Assembly (NCBI RefSeq): GCF_009730915.1
Contig: NC_052494.1
Coordinates: forward strand, 248,001-312,000
Direction of reading: 5' to 3'
Source of the DNA: Dioscorea cayenensis subsp. rotundata
Taxonomy: Eukaryota > Streptophyta > Magnoliopsida > Dioscoreales > Dioscoreaceae
DNA length: 64,000 nucleotides
In this document: positions 1 to 10,991 of the stretch, piece by piece
Position numbering within the stretch: the stretch's first letter is position 1
Layout: the number at the start of each line of letters is the position of its first letter
The notes under the pieces: model-generated
What the model was told of the DNA's origin: nothing
The model's database searches: none
What the model saw: only the letters and a program-made list of their open reading frames with translations
Translations under genes and position numbers: made by a program

Positions 1-153
1 TATAGCTTAATATGGTTTAGAAATTTAGGTGGTCAGGTTAGGTGCAATGCAATTTTATTTTCTGGACATTTCTGTGCAGAGCTTAATTCAATGTTCAATG
101 TTTACTTTTTTGCTTCATAAAGCTTCTTTCTTACTTCTAGTGCAATCTTGTAG

Positions 154-3100
154 GTTTTTCGGTTGCGCAGGGCTATTAATCACTTCTACAATCAGGTAAA
201 TTTTTTAGTTTGTACCTTCATATAATGATTTTTTGTTAACATGGAACTGCATGCACTTGAAAGAATCTACTTTTATTGAAATTTTTTTATATGAGATGTC
301 TTTTTTTCTGGACATGTTTTTTAGAGTGACATGCAATTTGTTAGCATGAAATTTAGAAGATATGCATTTCTATTCGCGAAATTTATTACTTATGATAAAA
401 TCCAAAAGTTAGAAGCATCCTAAAAGCTACTTTGAAAAATATAAGAAAAGCATGATTGTACGATTGACTGTCAGTTTCTTCTGCGAGCGATTGATTGATT
501 GAAGTAAGTTTATATTTTTTATATTTATTTCATGTATACACACCTGAAATGTATTGCTAAGTTTACTTGCAAACCACTTCCATTCCTCATGATTTAAACA
601 ATTTTTCTTACCTCATATAAGCACACATATATAATTTTCTTCTGATAATGTGTCTGGTGCTTAATTATCAAATTTTCTTCATTGCGTCCAGGTAAGGTCA
701 AACTCATCTTCATCATGGAATACAACAGGCAGTTCAACCCGTGGAAGCTTCAGGGAGGAATCTTGGAATAGATTTAATCGGCGGATGCAAGATGAATATG
801 AGGAGGAAATGGAGAGAGTGGTTAGTTCTATTTTTTTTGCTGTTCTAGCTTTTGTTCTAGTTCATTTTGCTCACTGAAAATCAGGAGCCTTGAATCTGTG
901 AATGGTATATTTTTAATGGCAATATATTTGTTTTCTTAGCCATACTGATGGCTATTCCAAACCAAAAGCCATTCTTATTAGCACCTTAAACTTAGAAAAG
1001 TAATTTGGTAGCTCCAAATAGTCCTGGGAACTTATTGTAATCCAGGTGAAACATCTTCTTTATACCTTACTAGATTTAGGATGATGGTTTTGGCTTTTTC
1101 TTTCATTCCTCTGTTCTGAATTTCGTTAGTTTAAGCTGTAAAGAGTTAGTTGTTTGCGATTGATTTGTCATCTATTGTCCTCTAACCAACATTTTTAAAA
1201 GACAACATTATTTTGGTGTTGTTGTCGGGGAATTACATAAGCTGGTTTCATTTGGTTGTCTTCACAAGGATAATAATTGGTTTCCATGTTGTTTCCAAGG
1301 ATATAAAGATATTCCTTTTTCTGTTCACTATGAAGCCTGATTGGAGTTACTCTGCTTCTTTTATAACCAAATAATTCCTTATTGGAACTTTAACTCTAAG
1401 AATCTAACCTGCATAGGCGATTTAATTTATTGTTAATGGCATGAACTGAGAGGGGAGTCATTGACTTCATATGTTCATACTTCCTTTGCTATTTATTGAA
1501 AAGCTTTTACTTTTTCACTTATTTATGTGATAATTTCATTAGATTTAGGAGCAAATTCATACTTCGACTTTGTTGATATGCAAATTAGGTCATATGGAAT
1601 TTTCTTTTTTTAGTCTGTTAATACTTTGTAGTCTCATTGTTCAATTTTTACTGCCTTTTATTTGTTTTTGAAGCCTTAAGAAAACTGTTATTGCTACATA
1701 TGACGAATTGACCTGTGTTTGACATAAATGTCTCTGCAACTCTATGCCCTATAGTTTTCATTGGCATAATGATGTCTCTCTATGTAGGAGCGAATAAGGC
1801 GTATGCAAAGTGTTTTCAATAGAGCGAGGAGCAAGCAGAACAAGGAATATGAGAGTTGGAGAGAAAGTGGCCCTGGTCCATATCAACATTTTCAAAGGGA
1901 TGACTGGTACTGGAAGTCAGATCCATCTTACAAAAATCACGGAACCAATTACAGATCCACCATGAAAGACACTGGAAACTATGCAATGTCACATCACTAT
2001 TCAGTACTTGGTCTTGACAGGTACATTCTATAATATCCTGGTGCAAAGAAGATTATTTATTTTTCCTCTAGTCTGATCGAAGGCAAAGGCTGGCCTTATT
2101 TTCAGTTTGTCTATTGTCTAAATGAATGATTATATTCAGTCATTCACCACTTTCATGTTCATGTATGATGTATTTATTATTCCTCATCTGCATGTGAATT
2201 TTGTTTTTACCTCTGAAATTTAAAAAATTCAGTGGAAAGTTAGTTCAAAAGGAATGCATCATTATATAAGACCCAAATGAATAATAAATAATTTTTACAT
2301 CCCATAAATTTTTCTATGCTACTTTCAAAATGGTTTGGTGGCAATTTGTAACTGCAAATATATGCTGCTATTGTTATAATGTAATCTTTTGGCAGCTGAC
2401 TGGCTGGTGTAGTGGTTATTGTAAATGCCGCACACAACTTTTTTCTTGGAAATGTCAATATTACTTTGTTCTGAAGGTCAGAACAGGCCATCCTGATATT
2501 CCAAACAAAAGATAGAGCTCATCTTGTGAATGAACCTATGTGTTTGCACATGTCTTGTGAACCTTTTATTTATTATTAAAACTTGGATATGTTCTACCGA
2601 GGATGATCAGTTTAAACCTGCATTTTGCATCTTAGAAAATTGGATTGGGGAATCCAGTGGTTAATAATTGACAAATACAGTAAATAATGGAAATTTTGAT
2701 TAGCAGTTATTTTATTGCATTTATTTTGTCAAGTAAGAATACTTATCTGTTTTTTTTTTTTGGTCAATCCAGATTAAGTGTTTCCCTGAATAAATGCTTA
2801 TTTTGTATGTTTGATTGCCTGGGTTTTAATTGTTTAAATATTTCCATTTCAGGGCACGGGTAGAACCATACTCAGACGCAGAGATAAAGGTGATTCTTCT
2901 TTTCTTCTAATTCAAACAAGTCATGCCGTTCCATAAATACTCACTAAAATGACCTTGGCATGGGTTTTCAAATGGAATTTTTCTTTTCCTGATTGCTGAG
3001 GTTATTTCTATTTTCTTTCTTGCCCTTCACCCATAGTTGTTATTCCACATATTGAACTGGAAAAGTTTGGTGATGTCAAGTTTACATAAATAGATTTGGT

Positions 3101-3750
3101 TAGAATTCTCCATTCTTTTATTATTGATAAATCAGTTTATGCAACTATGAATAATATATGTTGTCAAGCTTTGGTTTTATTTTATGACTAAGAGAATTTA
3201 CATCGAAATCCCAATTGTATGTTATGCAGATGCTAGGAATTGATAGAAATTAAACTGACCAGTGTTTGTCACATTGTCTTGGTTGTTCTGCTAATATACC
3301 TGATATGTTTTTGTTAGCAATTATATTTGGTTTTATAAAACTCCTCATGTACTATTATTATACATGTAGATGTCTTCTTTGAGTCACAATATGCACTGCT
3401 TTAATGCCATTGAAATTGCATTTTTAATTTACGGTGATATTTGATAATCTCATTACTGCATTTAGAGTAGATTATCTGATGCAATTGATCATTTTGCATA
3501 TGCGACACAGACGGCTTTCAGGGCAAAAGCAATGGAGTTCCACCCAGATCAAAACCAGGGCAATAAAGGTAAGCCGAGCTTAGACAAAGTTGTCTGCCCG
3601 GTTCTTTTTTCGCACTCATTCAGTCATTCGATTATATGTAACGAGAAACTGAGCTTCATTTTGTGCGCAGAACAAGCTGAGGCGAAGTTCAAAGAAGTTA
3701 TGGCGTCATATGAAGCGATAAAGTTGGAACGAAAAAACGGCAGCTGTTGA
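154..3750 (+). CDS. DnaJ (J-domain) co-chaperone, 3' part of gene
   Basis: The gene runs in from the left edge. Six exons join in frame: 154-195, 692-820, 1788-2020, 2853-2889, 3511-3568, 3671-3750 (192 visible residues, TGA stop). The first, from 154, is tiny (42 nt) and least certain. The N-terminal visible part is charged and Ser/Arg-rich (RRMQDEYEEEMERVERIRRM). The C-terminus is a J domain: HYSVLGLDR, then a helix, the HPD tripeptide at about visible residues 158-160 (AMEFHPDQNQGNK), and the closing helix KFKEVMASYEAIK. J domains stimulate Hsp70 ATPase through HPD. The C-terminal J domain without Gly/Phe or zinc-finger regions makes it a class C (type III) DnaJ. Plant proteins of this shape are often organellar, but the N-terminus that would decide this lies outside the window. 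Confidence 0.85.
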
Positions 3751-4396
3751 TTCCATTCGACTTTGTAGCAAAAGAGGAATGCATACGACTACCCGCATTT
3801 TTTTTTTTTTCTTTTTTCTTTTTTTATCTAGAGCTAATTGTTCTGCGATCATCTCCGGGACAAGTCCTAGATAGTTTTGAGCTGTTTTCTGAAATTTTAT
3901 TTGATGGTCATCGAAGGCTTTAAAGCTCTATCTGCAGTTTGTATATCATAATCTTTTGTTTCTTTTAACCATCCTACTCATGTAAAATACAAAGATAAAT
4001 CATTTTAAGTAAAACCAGAAATAAAATAAAAGAGAAAACTGGTTTTTGTAAGTTTTTCTATGTTTGATCTTCTTTCTATAAATTCTGTGATTGTGTTTGG
4101 ACAGAGGGAATTCATAGATTTATATTGCAGTCTTATTTCCAAAAGTATCTATTTGTGGCTTTTTTGTTTTTTCTGTTTTTTGTATATTTTTTTTTTGCAA
4201 CCCTAATAATATTAAATTTTACAGATAAACATTTAAAAATTAATAGTAATTTCTAAATATTAAATGTATTCTAATTAGTGTTTAATTGAAGGGAACCATG
4301 AATTTCAATTTTATTTTACAAAACAATTATTTCCCAACTTTTTTTTAATCTAACAATTATTCTTTACCAATAACTAATCCCCTAAATACATTTTTT

Positions 4397-4428
<32 letters not shown>

Positions 4429-4631
4429 TCACAAGGGGTGTAAGAATGAAAACGCGGGGTGGTAATATCATCCGACCGTTAGAGCCTCTGTTTTTAATTT
4501 TTTTCATGTCCGGAAAGCAGCGCTCCAACGGCTACTTTCCAATCTTCATCTCACTCACTGTCTTAAATCACAAACAACAAACTAAAACATCCCAAAGATC
4601 CCTCCTTTTCATCTTTGAATTCAATACTTTG
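3751..4631. other. Spacer: 3' UTR of the DnaJ gene and promoter/leader of the TPX2-like gene
   Basis: AT-rich. It holds T-runs after the DnaJ stop and a (TTA)n microsatellite at about 4398-4428. The last 170 bp carry two mitosis-specific activator (MSA) motifs, annotated separately. Confidence 0.6.
4473..4534 (+). promoter_or_regulatory. Two MSA (M-phase) promoter motifs
   Basis: TCCAACGGCTA at 4524-4534 matches the plant MSA consensus YCYAACGGYYA at all 11 positions. On the opposite strand TCTAACGGTCG (4473-4483) matches 10 of 11. In plants MYB3R factors bind MSA motifs to drive G2/M genes. They lie about 100 and 150 bp upstream of the ATG of a TPX2-like gene, a typical MSA target class. 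Confidence 0.65.
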
Positions 4632-6449
4632 ATGATGGAGAAGTTGTTCCCTGATTTGAAGCGAGAATCAATGCAAGCAGCAATGGAGGATTGTGATGGA
4701 AATGGTGGTAAAGAAGAAGATGAATCAGATGATACATTCTATGAAGAGATTGAAGCTCCAAAGTTTGTGGATTTCACTGTCTCTGATGATCATCGGTATC
4801 GGCGCGATGATCCTTCTTGGTTTTGTGTTCGTGTTGGTGAGTTGTTCTTCTTGTTTTCATCCTCTCAATTATCAAAAGAAAATAAAAATCACTTTAATTT
4901 TCATGTTTGGTATGTTTTGGTTTTTAGGATGTGATCAAATGCATGAAATGGTTGATCCTGAAGCACTTCACAAGAGTTTTGTTCTTCGGGTTTGCGCTCT
5001 TTTTCAATTAATTTCTCTTCATCTCTCTTTAAAAAGATTTCGATTTTGATTCGGGGGTTTGTGAATTGAATTTCAGGTAATGGCTGCAAGGAGTCCAAAT
5101 GTTAAACTTCGGAAAGTGTTATACAAGCAATCTACAAGGTAATAAATTTTTATTTATTTTGATCTTTATAAGAGTTCTTATTTTGATTCATTGGCTCAAT
5201 TTTGTTTAGCTCTACTCCGAAATGCCCGAAATCTGCACCGCCGAAACCTGCAAATGAAAGAGTAGTGAAATTTAGCAGGATTACTTCAGTGCATGAAAAT
5301 ACTTGTATTGCTAAAATTAAAGAACACCCAATCTCTAGTTTGAGATCGACACCGAAGAAACTTGACACTAATAATACTAAACCCCCTACAACACCGAAAG
5401 TTCGGCAAACACCGAAGAAACAAAAGTCTCAAGTTCTGGCCTCGAAGACAACAGAAAGCAGCGCGGCAAAGAACACACCGAAATTTCGTATTTGTAGTTC
5501 TTCCAAGTGTGCCACATTTGATGCTAAATCTTGTAAACAAGAAAGAACTCCATTGAGTGTAAAGAAGAAGAAGAAAAATGAAGAGATTAGTAAGAATGTA
5601 TCTGTTGTCAGTAATGTACCATTAGAGTACATCGACGAAGATGACGATAAAGAGAATGCACCGGATAATCGAAACACGAGGTATTGTTATTATTAGACAT
5701 TTTTTTCATTAATCTTTGGAATGAATTGATGTTAAAGATTGACATTTCTAGCAACATGAATTTGGAGAAACAACAAGCTCAAAAAGAGAAGTCCTGCAAG
5801 AAGATTAAGCCAACTAATCCAAAGCCATTCAGACTAAGAACTGATGTAAGTTTTCATTCATTTAATTCAGAATGAAAATAAACTTTATATGTTCCTTTAA
5901 TTGATAGAATTTGATTATGATTTTGTTTATTTATTTATTCATTAGGAAAGAGGAATTCTCAAAGAAGCAAATCTTGAAAGAAAGCTTCAAAACTCTGTTA
6001 AGAAAAACATCACACCTATGACCACCAAACAGGGAGATGAAATTCAGGTACCTTTAGATAGAATCTAAACTATCTTATTATGCAAAATTCTCACAATTTT
6101 CAGCAAAAAAACAATACAGGATTTCCAAAGTTATGATTGATTAATAGCATTTATTTTTCATTGCAGTCAGAAAAACAACAGAAGATGGTGAAGTTGGCAA
6201 CACCAAGGTGTTATATATATATATATATATATATATATAAGTTTTTATCTCTTGATTTTGTTTAATAAGAAACATATTTAGAGGAACTTAATGATATGTT
6301 TTTTTGTTTTCATTTGCAGCAAAATGTCAGCAAAGAAGAACACAAATATGAAAGGGAAAAAACAAACAACCATTCCAAAAGAACCAAATTTTCAAAGAAT
6401 TCATCTACCAAAAGGTTGCACAAAGAGGCAAGAACAACCTGTCAAGTAG
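4632..6449 (+). CDS. TPX2-related, cell-cycle-regulated microtubule-associated protein
   Basis: Eight exons join in frame to 388 residues: 4632-4836, 4928-4989, 5077-5138, 5210-5680, 5752-5845, 5946-6047, 6167-6207, 6320-6449. The N-terminal block (KFVDFTV, DDPSWFCVRVGCD, DPEALHKSFVLRVMAARSPN) is conserved in plant proteins annotated as cell-cycle-regulated microtubule-associated. The middle is Lys/Ser/Pro-rich with repeated TPK motifs (STPKK, TTPKV, QTPKK, NTPKF), candidate CDK sites. KEN at residues 257-259 lies in an acidic stretch (DEDDDKENAPDN). The C-terminus has PKPFRLRTDERGILKEANLE, typical of TPX2-type microtubule/importin-binding segments, then a basic tail. Start: ATG-ATG at 4632/4635; the frame stays open upstream with an ATG at 4446, but that stretch includes the MSA motifs and looks like leader. 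Intron 7 carries a (TA)n run at 6211-6238. Family assignment is good; the exact subfamily is inference. Confidence 0.8.
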
Positions 6450-6728
6450 TGGAAAACTTTATCTCACTCAATGTATTCTCATTTTTTTATTAAACAAAGG
6501 TGAGGAAAGAAACAAAAAGGATGACAACTAATTGCATGACATATGTCAAATGAGAACATATATTGATCTTGAGCTTGATTTCTTCAACATGCGGACAACC
6601 AACCAAACTCTCTCATTGAACTGTTTATTTTTATTTATTTATAATATATATATAATATTAAATAGATAATATTTCGTTGGTCTGACAAATCTTTCAGACA
6701 TTATTTGTGGAGTGTTATTATTTAAATC

Positions 6729-6917
6729 ATATCTACATGTGAAGCAAATCAATAGAGCAGCAAATATTAGTGTTTTTGTACTTTCAATCAATTGTTGCTT
6801 TTACTTGTATTTTAAAAAAAAAAGTAAAAAAATATCTACATGTGAAGCAAATCAATAGAGCAGCAAAATGTCAGTGTTTTTGCACTTTCAATCAATTGTT
6901 GCTTTTACTTGTATTTT
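6729..6917. repeat. Two-copy tandem duplication, 103-bp spacing
   Basis: The segment starting ATATCTACATGTGAAGCAAA at 6729 recurs at 6832 and stays nearly identical for about 86 bp, ending in TTGCTTTTACTTGTATTTT. A-rich filler separates the copies. Confidence 0.9.
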
Positions 6918-7012
6918 CTTTAAAAAACTAACAATAATAAGAAAAAAATAAAATAAAACAAAAACATGCAAATTTACATGAAAAAAACACAATTTGAAAA
7001 AAACCCCTAAAA

Positions 7013-7160
7013 AAAGAGATGAGCCAACATTGCGGTTAAGGCACTTCGTTCGGGATGTGCGTTCAATTCTCACCCAATGCACAGTGAACAAGATTCTTTC
7101 TGTGCACAAACAGTGTGGGTTCCTCGTACACAGGATGAAGACGCATAGTATATTCAAAAT
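7013..7160 (+). mobile_element. Possible tRNA-derived SINE fragment
   Basis: GGTTAAGGC (about 7033) followed some 30 bp later by GCGTTCAATTCT (7060-7071) has the order and spacing of pol III box A and box B in tRNA-derived plant SINEs. It is GC-richer than its surroundings. No clear target-site duplication was seen. Another decayed repeat of unknown class follows at about 7285-7410. Confidence 0.3.
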
Positions 7161-7450
7161 CGATTAATGCACATCCATAATAGTGACTTGTCCATTTTAT
7201 TAAAATTTTTAAAAAATAAAAAACAGTGAAGATAATTCCTCTATATTAAATTAAGCACAATAATATGTTTATCAATGACTTTTTGGGCTATTGACACCTA
7301 GTCCCTTGTATAGAGTATTCATTTCGTGGACGAGTTGAGATTGAACTCAAAACTCACGCAAGAGGAGAGCACATGTGTATTAAGATATTTACTCCATACA
7401 TGTGCATGTTTTTAACTTCTATTAAATGGAGAGCACTTATCGTCTATTTG

Positions 7451-7504
<54 letters not shown>

Positions 7505-10348
7505 TCATAATGAATTGCGAGTTTCAACATAAACAATAATTATAGCCGGATTATTTTTTTATTATTTTTAATATTTATATTTAGTCAAATTTAAAATAAA
7601 AAAATAAAAATTAGTCAGAATTGCTTTAGTCGGTGGATTTTTTTAGTAACTAATTTGACTACATACAATGTTTTGGCTGTTAAGTGGACCAGATATAAAA
7701 AAGATTCCATGATTTTTTTATTCGGCTAATTTTATACTATCAATCTAGTCACATCCGTAATTATAATTTAATAAACATGCATTATTGTTATAAATATGAT
7801 TCTAGGTTTCTCATTTATATATATATATATATATATATATATGGAGTAACGAACTACGCTATAAAGTAGCAGTGATTATAATTTTAAAATAATTAAATCT
7901 CAAGTTTTGATATATATATATATATATATATATTGAAAAAATGAAAATTATGAGAAGTGTGTATATATATTGGTGCGTTGGTCAAATTAGTTTTACTTCT
8001 ATTTAAAAAAAAAAATTGTAAAAGAAGAACAAGAAGAAAACTCTTTTGTCAATCTTTAGTTTTAAACTGAAATTAAAAAAAAAAAAAAAGTTTTGTCAAA
8101 GAAACAATGGAATTATGCCATGCACCAAGATGGATACCACCAACCAAAAATATGATGAATGTAGTATCATTATCATAGGTTCTAAGAAACACGTTTTAAC
8201 ATTCAAAATATTATTTTAAAAAAACTTTTCTCTTTTTTATTTATTTCTTCAAATTGAATAAAAAAAAGTTGGTCAAATTTAAAAAGAAAGATGATATATT
8301 TTGACCTCTTTTTTTATTTTTAATTTGAAGAATAAATAAAAAATTAACCTATGAACTCAGAGCTTTCCAATTTTCTAATCAACCTCTTTAATTTCTTTTC
8401 CTTATTTTTCTCTTTCTTTTTTAAAATTTTTTAATTCAATCTTTGTGATGTTAAAAAATATTTTAAATTTAAAAAATATTATTACTTTCATCCACAACTG
8501 CCAATAGTGAGTAAATTGAAAGATAATCATGTCATTTCCTTTTAATTTTGATTTAAAAATAAATCTTTTAAAAAAAAAAAAAATGCCATAAAAATGCATA
8601 CAAATATGATGAGTTTTAGAGACTTAATGAGAGAGTTGGAGAGACTTGCTATAATAAAGTTAGTATGATAGTGTGGAGGGAGGTTGTGGTTTTGTACTCT
8701 CTTTTATTTTATTGAAGTGGTTTATCCATCTTTAAAAAAAAGAAAGTTAGTATGATATATACATGAACGAGAACTCGAGTCTATTTCTTTATTATTATTA
8801 TTAGTGAATTTATTTATTAGTTTACCTTGAGACCCCAAAATCAAATATAATAAAATAAATGAAAACAAAGCTAATTAATTAGTTATTAATTTAACAAAAG
8901 AAATGGAAACTATTAATTTAATTTCATAGATACAAGATCAATAGCTGTCTAACGTGTGGAGATTGCAAAGATGTCCCCATTTAGGTTACATACTCTTCCA
9001 AATTATATATATATATATATATGAGAATAAGGGGTATATATGAGAATAGGTAGAGGGTCCAAAAAATGAAAAGTATAAGAAAAGATAGAGAGAACAGTCA
9101 AAATAAAAGAGTGAGTAACCGTGGATGAGGGTTGTACTGGATTAGTTGGTTGGTGTTAAAAAAATTTAGAGGACGAGGGTGCAAATCAGCTTTGACAACT
9201 ACAATTATATGGGTTACTATTTATATAACTGTTTGACAACATTATGTATAAGTATTGTTGAGCTTACAGTTCATTATAATGGATGATTTATAGGTGTTAA
9301 ATTCAAAACCAACGACTGAAAAATGGACGTCAATAGAATACTTATCTATAAACGATCGTAGAAAACTGTCACTCATATATATTTATATAATATGGCTATA
9401 CGTTTTTGCATTCGCAAAACTTCTGTAAAAAATGATAAAGAAGTGAGAAAAAATAGAAGAGAGAAGCAAACATTGGTGAAGGGAGAGAAGGCAACAGTAA
9501 TCGGAACAATTGATCAGCATCCCACTAGCCACTTTTTATAGCATTGTTGATGAACTCTATTCACTCCACAGTTCACACTAATGGAAGATATATAATCATT
9601 ATATAGTTGTTGGATTTATATAGAGACAGTCGTAGAATTTTTATCTATAGACATCCCTAGTAGAATGCCTCCATATTGAGTAAATTATTGAGATATAAAG
9701 ATATAAAATGATAAATATAAACTTCAATAATTTTTTTATACCCTCAGCAAAACAATATTTATGTATATACATTAAGATGCACAAATATACATGAGATAGT
9801 TAAAATAATTTGATTTAATCAAAATAGTATAAGACCATTTTATAAGTACTTGTGAAAAATTATTGAAGACACAAACCATATTTTTATAATATATAAATAC
9901 ATATTATTAAAAATTATATTAAAAATTAGATATACATATATACACACCCAATTGTCTCTTAACCTATTGATACCGGTTTTTCTTCTTTTTTTTTTTAGCT
10001 TAAAATCATTAAATCCCAAAATCCGCATATGTGCTCATCTACCTTGTGTGTGCTTATGGCATTTTGTCACAAAATAATAATAATATATGAAAATTGTTTG
10101 GTTTTTATATTTTGGTTTGGGGGTGCAAATCAAGTTGAATGGCTTTATCCATTCTATTACTATTGCGATCATGATTGGATAGTTGAAATGAAAGTGCAAC
10201 AATGTATTCTACTCTCTGTTGTATACTATGCATCTCACTTTACGATATTTATAATAGTATTTGTTCACATGAATAAATGATTTACAGTTGTTGGATATTG
10301 ATACAACTGTTAATTGATATATCTAAGTACATTGTTAGACTAATAGCC

Positions 10349-10385
<37 letters not shown>

Positions 10386-10991
10386 AAGTACATTGATAAA
10401 CCTTGGTTGCTCTACCAGCCAAAAGATAAGAGTTGTCTTCCACTCCCTCTTGTATTTTTCTTTATCTCTAATCATTAATAATAAAAAAAAATTAAATTGT
10501 TAAAATATTATCATATATTTATTAATTTTTTTTTTAGAAAAAAAAAGCAATTTTTATATTAAAAAAATAAATAAATAATTTCCATTGATTTCATTAGTGG
10601 GAGTTGGAGAAGAAGAAAGAAAGAAAGAACTCAAAGAAGTCGACGTGTTGAGCTGTTTCTCATATTCCCCCTCTCAATGCTTTTTTTGTCGTCGTGCTAT
10701 CCTCAATGCGCGGAACCATCGCCACAACGCGCCATCAAAACCCTCCTCCCTTTCTCTCTTCTCCATTTCACCTCCATTTCTCCATCCCATTCCACTTCCA
10801 AAGCTCTCATCTTGATCCTTTTTTAAGATTTTGATCCCTTTCCCTATTGATTTCCCAACTCCAATGCGAGTGATTTGAGGAGAAATCTCCGTTTTTCTTC
10901 TGCAATGCTCGCAGTTTGAAGAGAAATCTCACTGTTTTTTGGCTGGAAAATCTACGTTTTGGTTGTCGAAAAAGCTTCGAGCTTGGTTCTA

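Larger units (their letters stand above)
6450..10991. other. 4.5-kb intergenic region, AT-rich with decayed repeats
   Basis: No credible coding sequence. It holds a 103-bp-period duplication (6729-6917), a possible SINE (7013-7160), (AT)n microsatellites near 7452-7498, 7818-7842, 7911-7932, 9005-9022 and 10350-10382, and decayed MITE-like stretches at about 9230-9665. The last 400 bp (10590-10991) rise in GC and contain CT-rich tracts typical of a plant 5' leader, here for the CslC gene. Confidence 0.6.

Noticed and set aside
4395-4631. N-terminal extension of the TPX2-like frame with a run of Tyr
   Set aside because: It begins at TTG, reads through a (TTA)n microsatellite and overlaps the MSA promoter motifs; family similarity starts at 4632.
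10029-10280. 83-codon frame in the CslC upstream spacer
   Set aside because: Low-complexity Tyr/Ile/Phe-rich product of AT-rich DNA, no similarity recognised.
10959-10991. Eleven extra residues before the CslC ATG
   Set aside because: The frame opens at TTG, not ATG; family members begin MAPSFDWW.
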